From: Setoptus koraiensis
Taxonomy: Eukaryota; Arthropoda
Length of the DNA stretch: 64,000 bases
Direction: 5' to 3'
Assembly: GCA_048013815.1 (NCBI GenBank)
Contig: CM106586.1
Span: 16,802,001-16,866,000 of the forward strand
In this document: piece by piece, positions 47,700-59,500 of the stretch
How positions within the stretch are numbered: position 1 is the first letter of the stretch
Layout of the letters: each line of letters begins with the position of its first letter
Notes under the pieces: model-generated
What the model was told of the DNA's origin: nothing
What the model saw: the letters and a program-made list of their open reading frames with translations, nothing else
Databases searched by the model: none
Program-made: the position numbers and the translations under genes

Positions 47700-49293
47700 A
47701 CTCTTGCGTATTGTGCTTTCCCTCCTTTTTTGCCTCAAAGTAGAAATTCTGGGGGCGACTTGTTGTGCGCGAAGAACAGTTTGGTCGAATTAATTGCAGC
47801 CAAACGAAAGATTCGCAAAATAATTTGTCGCTTGATGCGTGATTCGTTTAGTACTGATCATCCTATTGAAAGCGTCGAGATTTTTTGAAACATTCACTTG
47901 TTGATTTAGCAGTTATTCAGTGTCATCTTTCTACCTCTCACAAACACAGAGGTTACTTAATATTAACGAAGTTTTTTTTAATCTGAGAAGCATACAAAAG
48001 TAAACAGATTGTAATAGACCGATAACTAGCTACAATTTAAAGTTACTCTTCGTTGGCGTCAACATTACATTTTTCTCGTCCTAAAGTATTCATGACTCAA
48101 ATAAATTTTTTCGCATCGGGTCAATTCGTATGGTACCAGTACCGTATCTAATCAACGACATTGCAGCACGGTCGTCTTAATTGTTAGCAACTATAGATCG
48201 AGCACGTGTGACTTCAGACATTCTATAAATTGCAACAATTATCGATTGGATACCATTGCTCAATTGTAGATAGATGAAAAAATATCTTACGGTCGCTACC
48301 CCAGAATAATCAAGCTGAACAAAGAGATAGAGTCAACGGAAACACATGAAAACAAGTGGCAGTCTACAAATATGAATATCAAGTACACTTGTTGCTAATT
48401 GTTCAATGATGAGCAGCTTCATATAGATCCTCTTGTGCTTTTTACTCTTGAACAAGGCTTTCTTGTGCGAATGATGACATTGAATCGCAATCATCATATA
48501 CAAGTTACAATCTTAAACAATTCAATCGACATCAATGACCCGTGTATTACGCATTGCCCAACAAAACTTGAATCCTTCTAATACCTTGCAATAGAAGATA
48601 TACTCCGTGATGCTGTTGCACGTCGAGACATGTGTTCGTTAGTTTTGGTAGAATAGTATTGTTCTCTAGAAGTGTTTCCTATCAGACCTCAGATAGTGAA
48701 AATTTCATTTCGTCAAATGTACGATATTAGAATGAGGGTGATAATTGATTATTGGCTATTAGTGATTTGCTTGATAACTATTGTTTTGGTTGCATTTCAT
48801 TATTTGATGTCAGTGTTTCAGTGTGGCTGTTTTTGCCGTAGTTTTCTTATGCCAATCTCTTTCTCATTGCCTGCTACCTACCAGTGGGTATAGCAAAGAC
48901 AGGATCTGACGATTGTTATGGAATAATCATTTGATCATCAAATATGACAAGCGAGCTGTGTGGCCGCCGGCCAGGTAAGGATAAGTTGCCATGATAATTT
49001 TTCTCGACTGATTGACAATTCCGATTGGCAACAGATTGAAAGTTTTAAGATGATGGCTCGAACAACAACTATTGAGATGTGTCTTGGAACAATTGATATA
49101 AATGAGTACGATCCTCAGAATACACAATCACTGTGAATCACTGTGACAACAGTCAAAGTATATCTGTTTTTATCCATTCGAACCCATGGTAATTGTTCAG
49201 ATAAAATTTATAGTGGACATTGAAGTTAATTAATTATTAGTATATTCTACTTACTAATCAAGTTACGGTCACAAAATCGTCAAAAAACCAAAC
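47700..49293. other. Intergenic AT-rich stretch, nothing recognised
   Basis: Short frames only (all under 75 codons, without ATG or motif). No repeat array or RNA gene seen. Confidence 0.5.
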
Positions 49294-51509
49294 ATGCAGA
49301 TTGCAATCGTGCTGATCAGCACTTTTTATTTCGCCGTGCTTTTGATCCATTCAGTGTCAGCCTCACCATTTGATTCCATCAAGTATAAATCATCGCAAAC
49401 TAAAGGCAAAGAGTCCCCCAATGTTTGCATGACGCCGGGATGCGTCAAGGCGGGTGAGTATGCCCTTTTTTAGGAATGCTTTTTCAATTCGAGAGCTCAT
49501 AATCAATAACTTATTCTTACAATCAATAATTTGAAACTTTTATCTCGCTTCGATCATTTAGCTGCCGAACTCTTGAATAATATGAACGAAACTGCGAACC
49601 CTTGCGAGGACTTTTACCAGGTCAGTTTCCAAATAATAGTTTCATTCATTCATTCTTGCTGTGGTAATATCGTATTCTGACTTGTGTATTTTTTATTAGT
49701 TTTCCTGTGGGAATTGGAAACAGTCTAGAGACCTATTACAGGACAGAAATGATATTAATCAGTTTTCAATCAGTTACAATGCTGAATGGATTAAGTTGAG
49801 AGACGCCATAGAGGATGGTTCTATAGGATTGAATCGGCCAGTGTTCGCGAAGATGATCAGCTTTTACCGTAGCTGTATGAAATCAAGTAAGTAAATCTAA
49901 ATAATGATGAATCATGTCAAAAATACAAGTTACCTGTCATGTGCAATAACAAATTCAGTATTTGATAATAATAGCATTGTGTCTTTCTACCAACCCTCAG
50001 ATTTGTCTGTTTTTGCTGACACAGTTTCGTCCAGAAAACACATCCGATTGGGACAGGATTACCCACAATTCAACTATTTTGACACCGATCTCCAAACTCG
50101 AGTAAGCATCGTGAAAACTTTTTAATAGAGATGTAATAAATTGCGATGATCATGTAAAATTGATTGGTCAAGAGCTGGCTGGTATAAATTGATTTGCTAT
50201 CAAAATGCAACACTCACTAACGTTGAATTGTTATCTCGTTCAATCATGTAATAATTAACAGGTTGACGGCACCTCATCATTTTTATCAGATAACCTAAAC
50301 ATGACAATACAAGGTGAGCTAACCGCAGTATACCACACTCATAGATGGATATTTTATCTTAATTGTCAAGCTCTCGTACTGATTGCTCATACCGATTATC
50401 TGTGCATGCAATCATCTATCTGCATTCGAACCTGAATTATCGCAGACTATCCTGGTGCGGACTCCAGCCGAATATCTCCAAGATGGAAAGTTTGTCTAGA
50501 GCAGGTTCTACAATATTTTCCAGCACCCCTGTCATCATTATATGTCAGAAGAGTGTTCGATGAGGAATCTAAAAAACCCGTTGAGCAAATGACGCGCTAT
50601 GTGCAGAAAGGGTTCACAAAGTTGCTGGACAAGGCTACATGGATAGACTCGGAGACGAAAGATTCGGCTCTTACAAGGGCACAAAGGATGAAAAGTGAGA
50701 TTGGGTACCCGAAAAATTTATTGAATGATCGTTTATTGGAACAGATGTACAAAGGTTTGGTAATCGACGAGAACGATTTTTTTAAAAATAACGAAACCCT
50801 AACGAAACTGACCAACAGTTGGCTCTACCAATATCTAATGGTTGTTAAGTTTGATGGGCTTGTAGCTGTACTTCGATTATCTCCCTTCTACTCCTATTCT
50901 TTTGAAGACCATCCAGGTCAGGAATATATTCGCAACGAAGCGATTCATATACCGGCATCAACAATTAAAGCTCCGTTTTATGTGAAATCTCGACCGAACT
51001 ACATCAATTTCGGTCTCATAGGTACTATTTTAGGCCATGAGATAACGCATGGGTTCGATTCAGAAGATCACCTTTTTGGCGGTATTGGAACAACTAATGC
51101 TCATAATGAATATAAGCGACGTGAAAAATGTATCGTGGATCGGTACAGCAACCAGACTGACCCAACAACGAAATTAAGATTAGACGGCGAAAAAACTTCG
51201 CGAGAAAACGTTGCAGACTACGGCGGTTACAAGACCGCTTATATTGCATACAATATGTGGAGGAAAGACTACGGCGACGAACCCTTATTGCCAGGGTTGA
51301 AATATACTGTCGACCAGCTTTTCTGGTTATCGTCAGGTAATTTATGGTGCGGCGAATATTCGGCCTCTCATCTGAAGCAACAGATCATGACCGACACACA
51401 TAGTCCAGCCAAATTCAGAGTTAACGTTCCCCTATCTAGTATTCCCGAATTTAGAGCGGCATACAACTGCCCAGCGATGGATCCTTCACTGGAATGTTCA
51501 GTCTGGTGA
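49294..51509 (+). CDS. Compact M13 (neprilysin-type) zinc metallopeptidase, six exons
   Basis: Exons read as 49294-49453, 49562-49620, 49700-49886, 50001-50101, 50262-50313 and 50446-51509; phases close to 540 residues. An N-terminal signal peptide (MQIAIVLISTFYFAVLLIH) replaces the usual type II membrane anchor, so the enzyme is probably secreted. Family signatures: CMTPGCVKAA, NPCEDFYQFSCGNW, the zinc site HEITH at 384-388, ENVADYGG at 440-447 with the third ligand Glu440 and Asp444, DTHSPAKFRV, and the C-terminal CSVW. Typical M13 proteins have 700-770 residues; here about 200 residues between the CGNW region and the RWKVCLEQV segment, the helical lid domain, are reduced to two tiny exons. 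The substrate-binding NAxY motif before the zinc site is also replaced (SPFY, followed by an insertion). Zinc binding looks intact, substrate choice must differ. Exons 4 and 5 are the least certain. An AATAAA follows at 51580. Confidence 0.85.
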
Positions 51510-51579
51510 TTTTTCATCACGATATGATCAATAACAAATGTAGTTTTTTGTTATTAAGACATTAAGACATTTTAGAACA

Positions 51580-51585
51580 AATAAA
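51580..51585 (+). terminator. Polyadenylation signal of the M13 peptidase gene
   Basis: AATAAA 71 bases past the TGA. Confidence 0.65.
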
Positions 51586-51589
51586 GGCG

Positions 51590-52680
51590 AATGACAACAA
51601 TGCATTACGACCAACGAGTCGCTTTGTCTCTTAGGTATATTATAGCTTCGACCTACACGTGCCAGGCGTTATCTCAGATCTAATAACATCACGCTCTATG
51701 AGCGATTCTCTTTCTCTGATTTAGTGTCGAAAGTCTAGATAATTATCTAGACTGTTGTTCCGTACAAATCTCCATTGGTTGTGATCGAATTTGTTTTTCA
51801 AATACCATAGGAGTTCGACGTTGAGTTCACCCTTGATAACTTGATAAGTTCCATCAATCTCAGTATCAAGAAAGATGAACCAAAGAAAAAACCGTAAGTG
51901 TGCAGGTTATTGGTAAGCTAATAGGTTAATCGAGGATCAGCGAATTTGAATACCTTAAATAAGCAACTGCCAGTCTAAGGTAATCAACTGCCGTGATGAA
52001 CTTGACTCCAGTTGAAACTTCGAATTACAATCGCACAACTTTAACTTTGATGTAATTCTATGTGGCAGTCAATGATTCCAGTGATTGTCCACAACATGAT
52101 GATCGCATAGTTAGATTCGCAAATCCACCGTGCTGACAAATTCAGTGGTATATGTCGAAGATGAATTGTTGTAGTCAAATTATTGTGCAGATATCACCTG
52201 AGATTGCGCTTATTCCAAAGTCCAGTCAATTATATCAGTTACATCAACATTTACTTTGTGTCGAAACAACGGGCCTCGGTATCCGCTTCTAAAGCTGAAG
52301 ACCGATAGGCTACCATTCATTCGAGTCAACATACATTTCTCTTCATATTTGCTCCTTGCTAAAAGTGCACCGGAAAGAATTTAACTCTCGAAAATTCGAG
52401 AAATGAATGTTTTTTCTTTTTTCTTTATTGTGAAAGAACTCACAGGTAGCTCGCATTCCCTGAAACATTTTTGCTACTTAAATCTCGCGCCCAGAAACAA
52501 AAACGCGAGAATGCACGTCATTGGAGAGGAATAAAAAACATTTGTTATTATCAAGTTTTGGATATTATGGATAAGATTTACCGTAGTCTTTGGATGGACT
52601 CATGAAATAAACTAAACTGGCCCACATCAACTGACACATCATTACCGAAAATTGTTTTTTCACTGTTCAACTTACCTAAG
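51590..52680. other. Intergenic stretch between the M13 peptidase and snapin genes
   Basis: AT-rich, no open frame of note. It contains the perfect palindrome at 51732-51753. Confidence 0.5.
51732..51753. repeat. Perfect 22-base palindrome
   Basis: AGTCTAGATAATTATCTAGACT, self-complementary without a loop. Confidence 0.9.
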
Positions 52681-53049
52681 ATGGATCAACAATGTGATAA
52701 AATAGACCTGTCCGACTGGACAAAGGATCAAATAAATGGGAAAATGAATCAACTTTTTAGTAAACTCATCATAGACGTGGATGCCAAAGTTATATCTGTT
52801 TCAGAGACCCAGTCAGAATTAGATCTACAACTAGACAGACTAATCAAAACGTTGGATGAAATTAAACTGAACGACAAACTGACTAATCACATCAATGTCA
52901 ATTTCAAGAGACTCTACGCACTTAAAAGGCGACTGACACTAATACACACTATACTTAGTAATTCCAGTTCCAGATGCAAGAGACTTCTTGCGGCCAATCG
53001 ATCCACAGTGGCCTCTCTATCGCAGCTTACATTAGGCCCCAGTCAATAA
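52681..53049 (+). CDS. SNAPIN: Snapin-like subunit of BLOC-1/BORC
   Basis: A 122-residue, single-exon protein predicted almost wholly helical/coiled-coil. Its central part follows the snapin pattern: a segment like V..VSETQSELDLQLDRL, then a helix with KRLYALKRRLTLIHTILSN, matching the order of human snapin (VRESQVELREQIDNL, then LLNARRRVVLVNNILQN). Snapin is a small subunit of the BLOC-1 and BORC complexes, which position and form lysosome-related organelles and support SNARE-dependent vesicle traffic; it acts on the cytosolic face of membranes. Length is close to the human protein (136). The N-terminus lacks the Ala/Gly-rich start of the vertebrate form. Another short coiled-coil BLOC/BORC subunit is possible but fits less well. 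The gene converges with CYB5R4, whose coding end lies 348 bases downstream. Confidence 0.75.
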   Translation: MDQQCDKIDLSDWTKDQINGKMNQLFSKLIIDVDAKVISVSETQSELDLQLDRLIKTLDEIKLNDKLTNHINVNFKRLYALKRRLTLIHTILSNSSSRCKRLLAANRSTVASLSQLTLGPSQ

Positions 53050-53396
53050 TAGAGCAAAATAGAAGTCAAATTTTTAGTGTCACAGGCCTTCGATGGGCCA
53101 CTTCGTGATTGTTACTCTATTCATCCAGTTCAGTTTGTTATGATAACAATTTTTCAAAGGACCAGTATTATCAAAGAACAAATATTTATTTATTTTAAAA
53201 GTCATTTACAATGTCAAACTATGTAGACGTATTAAGAAAACAACTTGATCACATGTTGTAAATGTTTTGCGGATACGTCGATGTGTAGGTGTGATTATAG
53301 TAATCCAAACTAGCTTCAGGAATTTCAGTTTCAACAATATTTATATATATATATATATATATTACATAATAATTATTATAATTTTGTAATAATCCA
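53050..53396. other. Convergent 3' region between the snapin and CYB5R4 genes
   Basis: Holds both 3' untranslated regions and a (TA)n run at about 53340-53361. A minus-strand frame crossing it is discussed under rejected items. Confidence 0.5.
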
Positions 53397-55849
53397 TTAA
53401 CCATGAAATACAAACAAGTTTCCTCCGAGATTAAGGTCGTTGACGAAACTACAGATGATTGGTAAAGCAAAGGAGAGAAAAGATCATTCGGATTGATTAG
53501 GAATGTGAAATGAGATAGAAAATCTTCTTCTGTGATATGTATAAAACAAGAACTTACGTTGATGTGAGTTGAGTGAATCCTCTCGGTCCGCATGCCAAAA
53601 TGTACAATTCGTCTGGACTAAATCCATCCACTGTCTTGTTCACCAAATCTTTAGTTATTCTGCCACGGGCGCCAGCCCAGTCCGATTTGGAATCTTCCTC
53701 GGACAGTACGTGTTCAACATGAAAGCGGTCTTTGTGGGCTTCTTTCATTTTATCAAGTTTATATCTCCAGATTATATCTTTTTGAGTCTTGTTGAAGAAA
53801 ACAAGCCGTACCGACTTGGTAATATCATTGTCTTGAGACAATAGGTATGACATGACTCTGACCATAGGAGTGAAACCAGTTCCAGCGGCGAACAATATCC
53901 AATGCCTTTTGTTGATAGCAAGTTTTTCAATGTCAAAATCCACCAATTGATAATCGCTTATATCTATGCTATCACCGAGTTTCAACTCATTTATCTTTGG
54001 TGTCAAAACTCCATTAGGATAGATTTTGATAATGAAATAAAGTTTGTTCATAAAGCCCGACTCATCTGTGAGACCATCATTATCAAGAAGATCAGATGTA
54101 ACGGGAGTGTAGTTTTTATGAACACGATAATCATAATCGTCTAAAGAGCCATCCTGTGAGATTTGGTTTTTTCCATCAGAGAACTCTCTCAGGAGTACGT
54201 GCCAGCCAATCGGTACGTACATTAAGCCTTTGAATTCAAACTCATATAGGTATGTGTCATGGGTGAGTTGTTTTTTACTAGCCAACTGACAAGGCCTAAA
54301 AAATTTTTCTACAAAATAATTTATAATGTGAGTGAAGGCGCAAATGAGGAGAAAAAAGAGAGTGTCTCATAAGTTGTTTGTGTGTCAGATGAAAGGGCTG
54401 GGTAAATAGAGCGGAAATAACTTAATAGATAGGTTGATTTTTATATTGATGAGTAAACTTACCAGCTAAACTCATTTCGCAAAGTGAATCATTAAGATCC
54501 AATGATGATCCTATCTTGGGCCAAATGACAGATTCTTTTTTCGACAAATTGAGCACTATACATCCGTCATCGCTTAATAGTTGGGCCTCTATATTACCGC
54601 AAACCTTTTGTTCCAATTTTAGATGAACGCGATACAGCCAATCGTGCGTTAATATTACTGATATTTGTAATTCCATTTGATCAATGAGATCACAAATGAG
54701 ATTTCTACTCCTTACTAGGGCTAATGTTAGTTCTTGTATTTTAATCTTGATTGAAAACTTATCTTGAGAAATCACATACGTTGGTGGTTGCTGTATTTGG
54801 TTGGAGCTAGCGCTCAGTGAATTATTCAATAATAACGATTGATATTTGGTGGGCGATTGGACTGTCAACGCAATGGATTGACGCCTGGGAGGTACTTGAT
54901 TAGCTACAGTGGGGTCTTTGTTCTTGTTTCTACTATCTTTGTTAGTAGCGTGCTTGTTGTTTGTTGGACTAGTGGTGGAAATAGGATCGCATTTATATCT
55001 GCCAACTAAACACTTGGCTAAGATAGACTCGTAATTGACCCAACGATGAACCTCGTTGAACAAATCTGTGGCATCTTGGCCAGCGGCTCGCATTAATTCC
55101 TCTTCTCCTCCTGGATGATAGCTAAGATATAATGTTACATTATATACATTGCCCTTGAGCGCCACCCAACAATCATCGGTTGTATTGTGTTGCGCCAACT
55201 GTTCCGGTGTGACATCCAACAATTTGCCATTTGTTCCGCTAAGATCTTTCGAAGTAGAGGCCAATCTGATCCATCCCATAAGCGAGTGGCCGGGCTTTAG
55301 GGCCACCTTGTTCCTGAGTGATCCTGTGGCATTGCCCGATGTTGCAACAGCTAACTGGGAGCCCTGAGTAGAGAAAGCGCCAATGCCGTCCACTGTGAGC
55401 GATTGTCTTCGTGTATTGGTGATGTTAAGACTGAGCCGTCTGTTATTGTTTTGATTTATGAGCGCAGACGCTTGCGTTTTAACCTTAGTGGGCGACTTTG
55501 TGCAACCGGCAATGGTAGACTGTCTAATCATTGAATGTTGTTGCTGTTGTTGCTGGTGAAGCTGATGAATGAGCGCCGATTGTTTGTCTTGGCCGTTACT
55601 ACAATTGGCCGTTGATTCTTCATCTTGGTCATCTTGGTCGTGTTGTAGCTGCTGTTGCTGCTGGTTGCTGTTGTCTTGGCTTTGATCTGTAGGTGACACA
55701 TCTTCTGTTGTTGGCTCGTCAACGGATTCGTTGATGAGCCTCGAGTCTTGATTGAACGTCAGGCCCAGCGACTGGACCACAATAGAGGGGGTGCGCTCGC
55801 GCCTGTAGGGCACACTCTGTTGCTGCTGTTTGTTGTCGTTGTCGGCCAT
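53397..55849 (-). CDS. CYB5R4: Cytochrome b5 reductase 4 (NCB5OR), three exons
   Basis: Minus-strand exons 55849-54463, 54308-53558 and 53448-53397; GT-AG junctions, phases closed, 729 residues. Domain order is that of NCB5OR, a soluble ER-associated NAD(P)H oxidoreductase: cytochrome b5 (about 205-285) with heme ligands H245 in HPGG and H268 in EVHRW, the same 23-residue spacing as in the human protein; a CS domain (about 370-460); then the reductase module with FAD-binding YTPV, GTGFTPM and the NAD-binding CGPRGF. The linker FFRPCQLASKKQLTHDT matches the human junction after the CS domain. The final exon encodes FVNDLNLGGNLFVFHG, equivalent to the human C-terminal helix. Unusual is the N-terminus of about 190 residues rich in Gln, Asn and Ser with a Gln run near residues 99-104; the human one is about 50 residues long. 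Introns are 154 and 109 bases. Confidence 0.93.
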
Positions 55850-56261
55850 TTTTGCTGTATTTTTGTATTATTATGCTGTTGTTTATTATGCCGGATTGTG
55901 GGATTGGTCAGTTTGTTGCGTATGTGGCCGGCCGCTTGTTATTAAAGTTATTATTGTTATTATTGTTTTCGTTATTATCGGGGTGGCGCGCACAGCTGAC
56001 TAATGTTGTTGTTTTGCAGTGTGAGCACTGTGAGCACTGGGCGAGTGTAAAATAGCGACTGTTGTTGCAAAATGTAATGAGTGATAATGAGCGCAATCTG
56101 CTGTTTCCACTGCCGGTGATATATGTTGCTTGCAAACTATTCTCGTTGTCGTGATGATAATAATTGATTATTGTTGCCGTCTATTTCTGGCTCGCTACTG
56201 CCGCTTGTGTACTACGATTACGATTGCCGCTGTGGCCACAACCGGCCAACGAAGGTCTCTC

Positions 56262-56320
56262 ACAACAACAACAACAACAGCGGCAACAACAGCGGCAACA
56301 ACAACGACAACAACAACAAT
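56262..56320. repeat. CAA/CAGCGG microsatellite
   Basis: About 20 trinucleotide units, AACAAC runs broken by AGCGGC. Confidence 0.9.
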
Positions 56321-56440
56321 TGTAAAGACGATAATAACAACGGCGGTACTGCTAATAATGTGGCGAGAGTGTGTCTGGCGGTGTCTGCTTGTTAATGATT
56401 GATAATGTAACACTTTGCCACCGAAAGGTGTACTGCTGGC

Positions 56441-56503
56441 AATAATAATAATGATAATAGTAATAATGGTAATAATGATGATAATAATAATAATGATAAT
56501 AAT
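56441..56503. repeat. (AAT)n microsatellite, imperfect
   Basis: About 21 units of AAT/GAT with GGT interruptions. Confidence 0.9.
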
Positions 56504-59500
56504 TGTCGATAACAGTTTCGACCAGTCGCTTGCCGAGTCCGACTGACTGTGAGCCGCGCCGCGCCGAACGCAATCGAATCGGGCCGAGCCAAAATCGAAT
56601 GACGCCTATTGTGCGCGCGCCCCCCGCACACGCCGCCAGCACCCCCATCTGTACACATGTTCGCTGCACTGGCTCGCAGCGCACACAAGCGAGTGCGTCG
56701 AACGGCGCACACACACGCACTCGTTCGCTGAGCGAACGGTTGGCCTGCGTCGGTTGGCCTGCGTCGCGTCGCCTGCGTTGCGTCGCCTCGATCGCCCTGC
56801 CGGCCCCGTCGCTCTCCCCGTGGCGAACTTTTCTCGCCGCGCGCTGTGTTCGCTGCGCGCCGTCCGCAGCCGCCCGTCTCACAGCGAGGCGCCGCCGAAC
56901 TGTCCCGACCAGCGCCGAACTGCCGGACCGAATGCGGACTGCGGATTGCCGGCCCAAAGTTGCGGGCAGGCCGCACCGCGATGCCAGTCACGAACCGCCG
57001 GCTGGCTCGACGGCGGCGCCTTGGTGAGCCGTGCGTGCGTGTGTGTGTGTGTTATTTTTGCGCGCACACTATATTAATTTATAGTAGACGTGTGTGAGCA
57101 GCCAAACACAAACACGCACAGAGCCCCTGGCTGTGCACAGTGCGTGTCTGGGGCGCGCTAACTATTGTTATTTCGCCCGAAGCGTCGTTAGGCGCACTTT
57201 TCCAAATCGAAATCTCTCTCTCTTTTTTTATAGACAACCTTTGCCCGTCTGAACGAGTGTATTTATTTGCTCTCCTTTCTTTTTAATGATATTGTTGTGC
57301 CCGTGTAATAATAATATTTCCACTTGTCGCGGGCTGGCGCGAATGCGAGCTGGCGAGCCGGTCGGCCGGTCCGGCTCGTGCCGGCGTCGCAGCCGGCAGC
57401 GCAAACTGGTTCGGTTCGGGCCGGGCCGAGACGAGACGAGTCACACAGAGATTGAGTGCAATGCGACGCAATCGCCTCTCTTCAATGTCATATTTGGCTA
57501 GCTTGCAATAACAACAATGACGACCCAGCTAGCGACAGCAGCACGCCTCCCGGCCAGCTCGCGCAATCACACACACACACACTCCATCTTTATTTATCTT
57601 TCACGCAATCTTTCTCAATTCGCCGCTTGCGGCTCATAATTCACCATTGGCGGGCCCCATTGGCTGGCCCCGAACAGCGACAACGGCGAGCGACAGGATA
57701 GTGGCGTCTCGGCAAAAGTGGCACAACGCGAATGCCGCTGACAGGATAGACACTCCTTATTGTGAGCTCGCAATGTGTGTAGAATTATGAAAATGTGTCA
57801 GTCCGACGAAATGTTGCCATCCGTTGCTCACAGCAGCTTCTTGGGCTGCTCGCTTGCCATTAACGCGCTCGCTCTCGAGATAAGCCCGCGACACTGTTAC
57901 TGGCAGCGGTTATTGCCGGTTATTGCCAGCTCCCGTAGTGATGGTAACATAATCGCACCGTGTTCCACTTGCAATACTTTGTATTTGCTGCTGCAACACC
58001 TAGCGAGCGATTCCATAGTCTAAATTACTGCCACCGCGCAATATGTCGCTGCGTCGCTGTGTCGCTGTTGGCCGGGCCGGCCCGGCCGCCGACGGGCGAC
58101 ACAGTCGTAGCGCTGTATAAGTCAATATAACCTGTTTGCATTGTTATATAATACACAATAAAACACGACAACACTGCAACATGGCCCGCGAGTTGTGTGG
58201 GCGTGCAGCGCCGAATTATCGCCGGCAACCATTTGTGCGCGCTAGGCCGGATATCTGGCGACGATTGCGGGTCGGCGTTGCGCCGGTCCTATGGACGGCG
58301 GCGCATGCTGGAGCGAAATTAGCGCCGGCCCGACTAATTCGAGTCGCGAGTCGCAACACTAATTGTGGCCCATTGTTCGCGCCTCTGTCATAAGTCGCCC
58401 GGTCGCATTGTTGCGGGCGCTTATTAGCGGCCTTGCCGGCTCTCATTGGCGCTTATCTGGGATAATCTGTCTAGTTTAAACCATCCAGTCAGCTGACGCC
58501 AATCTGACAGGGCGACCGGGCCGCCAGTGGATTAGCCCGTGTGCGAGAGCAGTTGTCGGCGACGATTTCTCAGTGCTCAGTGCGTTCTCGCCGAGTTCTT
58601 GCTAATTTCTCGGCGAGCTCTCGGCGGGTTCTCGCCGAGAACTTCTCAGTGACAACTCACCGAGTACACGAGCCAGCTATTGTAGTGATTCCTCATTCTG
58701 CGAATTATCGTGCTTTCGCGTTGCCAGTCACGAGCAGAGCCACGGACAAGCGCCGTCGAGAGTCACTGGAGCGAGCACAGCGGGCGGCTTGTTGTCGTGT
58801 GACGCAAGAGCCAGTCGAGAGCCAACAAAGTCGACTGTTGTGATGTGTGTTGTGCAACATGCGCATGAGTCAACGGCGGAGAAGAAGCTCCAGAGAAGAG
58901 ATAATCCGATGGCGACGATCGCGCCGCCAGAGACGCCAATTCGCTAATTAGTCACTGGCCCATTGACACTCACTTGATCAGCCACTTGCCGCCAGGCGAG
59001 CGCTTGCATAATTCCATTGCCAACTATCGCTGGCAACCTCGCCTGGCTAACAATTACTTGCGAGCAACTTGTTGTTGCCGTTGTTGCAACTTGCTGCCGC
59101 CGCCGCCGCACACAATACACGTAATGCGCGAGTTACGCTACACTAGTACCCGTTGCCGGCGACCGGCTCGCAGTGTCAGCCAACTTGTGACTCACAAGAG
59201 TCAGAAGTGAGATAACGAGCAATAAAGACACGCTGCTAACGAGCCCAGCCAAGGCAAACGTCGGCGGCAGCGGTCTTGCCAGCGGGCGCCTATATGGCGG
59301 CGCTTGGCGGTGGTTTGTTTGCTGGCTCATTTATCAGCCTGACTTGCGAGAGATTCATGGCTCCGACAACAAATCACACCACAAATAATTCCGTTGTGTG
59401 TCTTGGAACAACAATCGACATTCGGCGAAGGCCAACTTGTTCGCGCCGCCGTCTGGCGTCTCGAGCCACTCGGAAAAGCCGGCCGCCTTCCTGTTGTCGA

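Noticed and set aside
48672-48893. Hydrophobic 73-codon frame between CDO1 and the M13 gene
   Set aside because: It starts at a GTG rather than an ATG, and AT-rich DNA readily gives hydrophobic translations. No transcript or family support.
53249-53593. 114-codon minus-strand frame at the CYB5R4 3' end
   Set aside because: It crosses an intron and a (TA)n run. The splice model with the small exon at 53397-53448 explains the end of the NCB5OR protein better.
56352-57027. Overlapping frames of about 200 codons on both strands
   Set aside because: Arg/Ala/Pro-rich translations of GC-rich DNA in all frames; no conserved segment.
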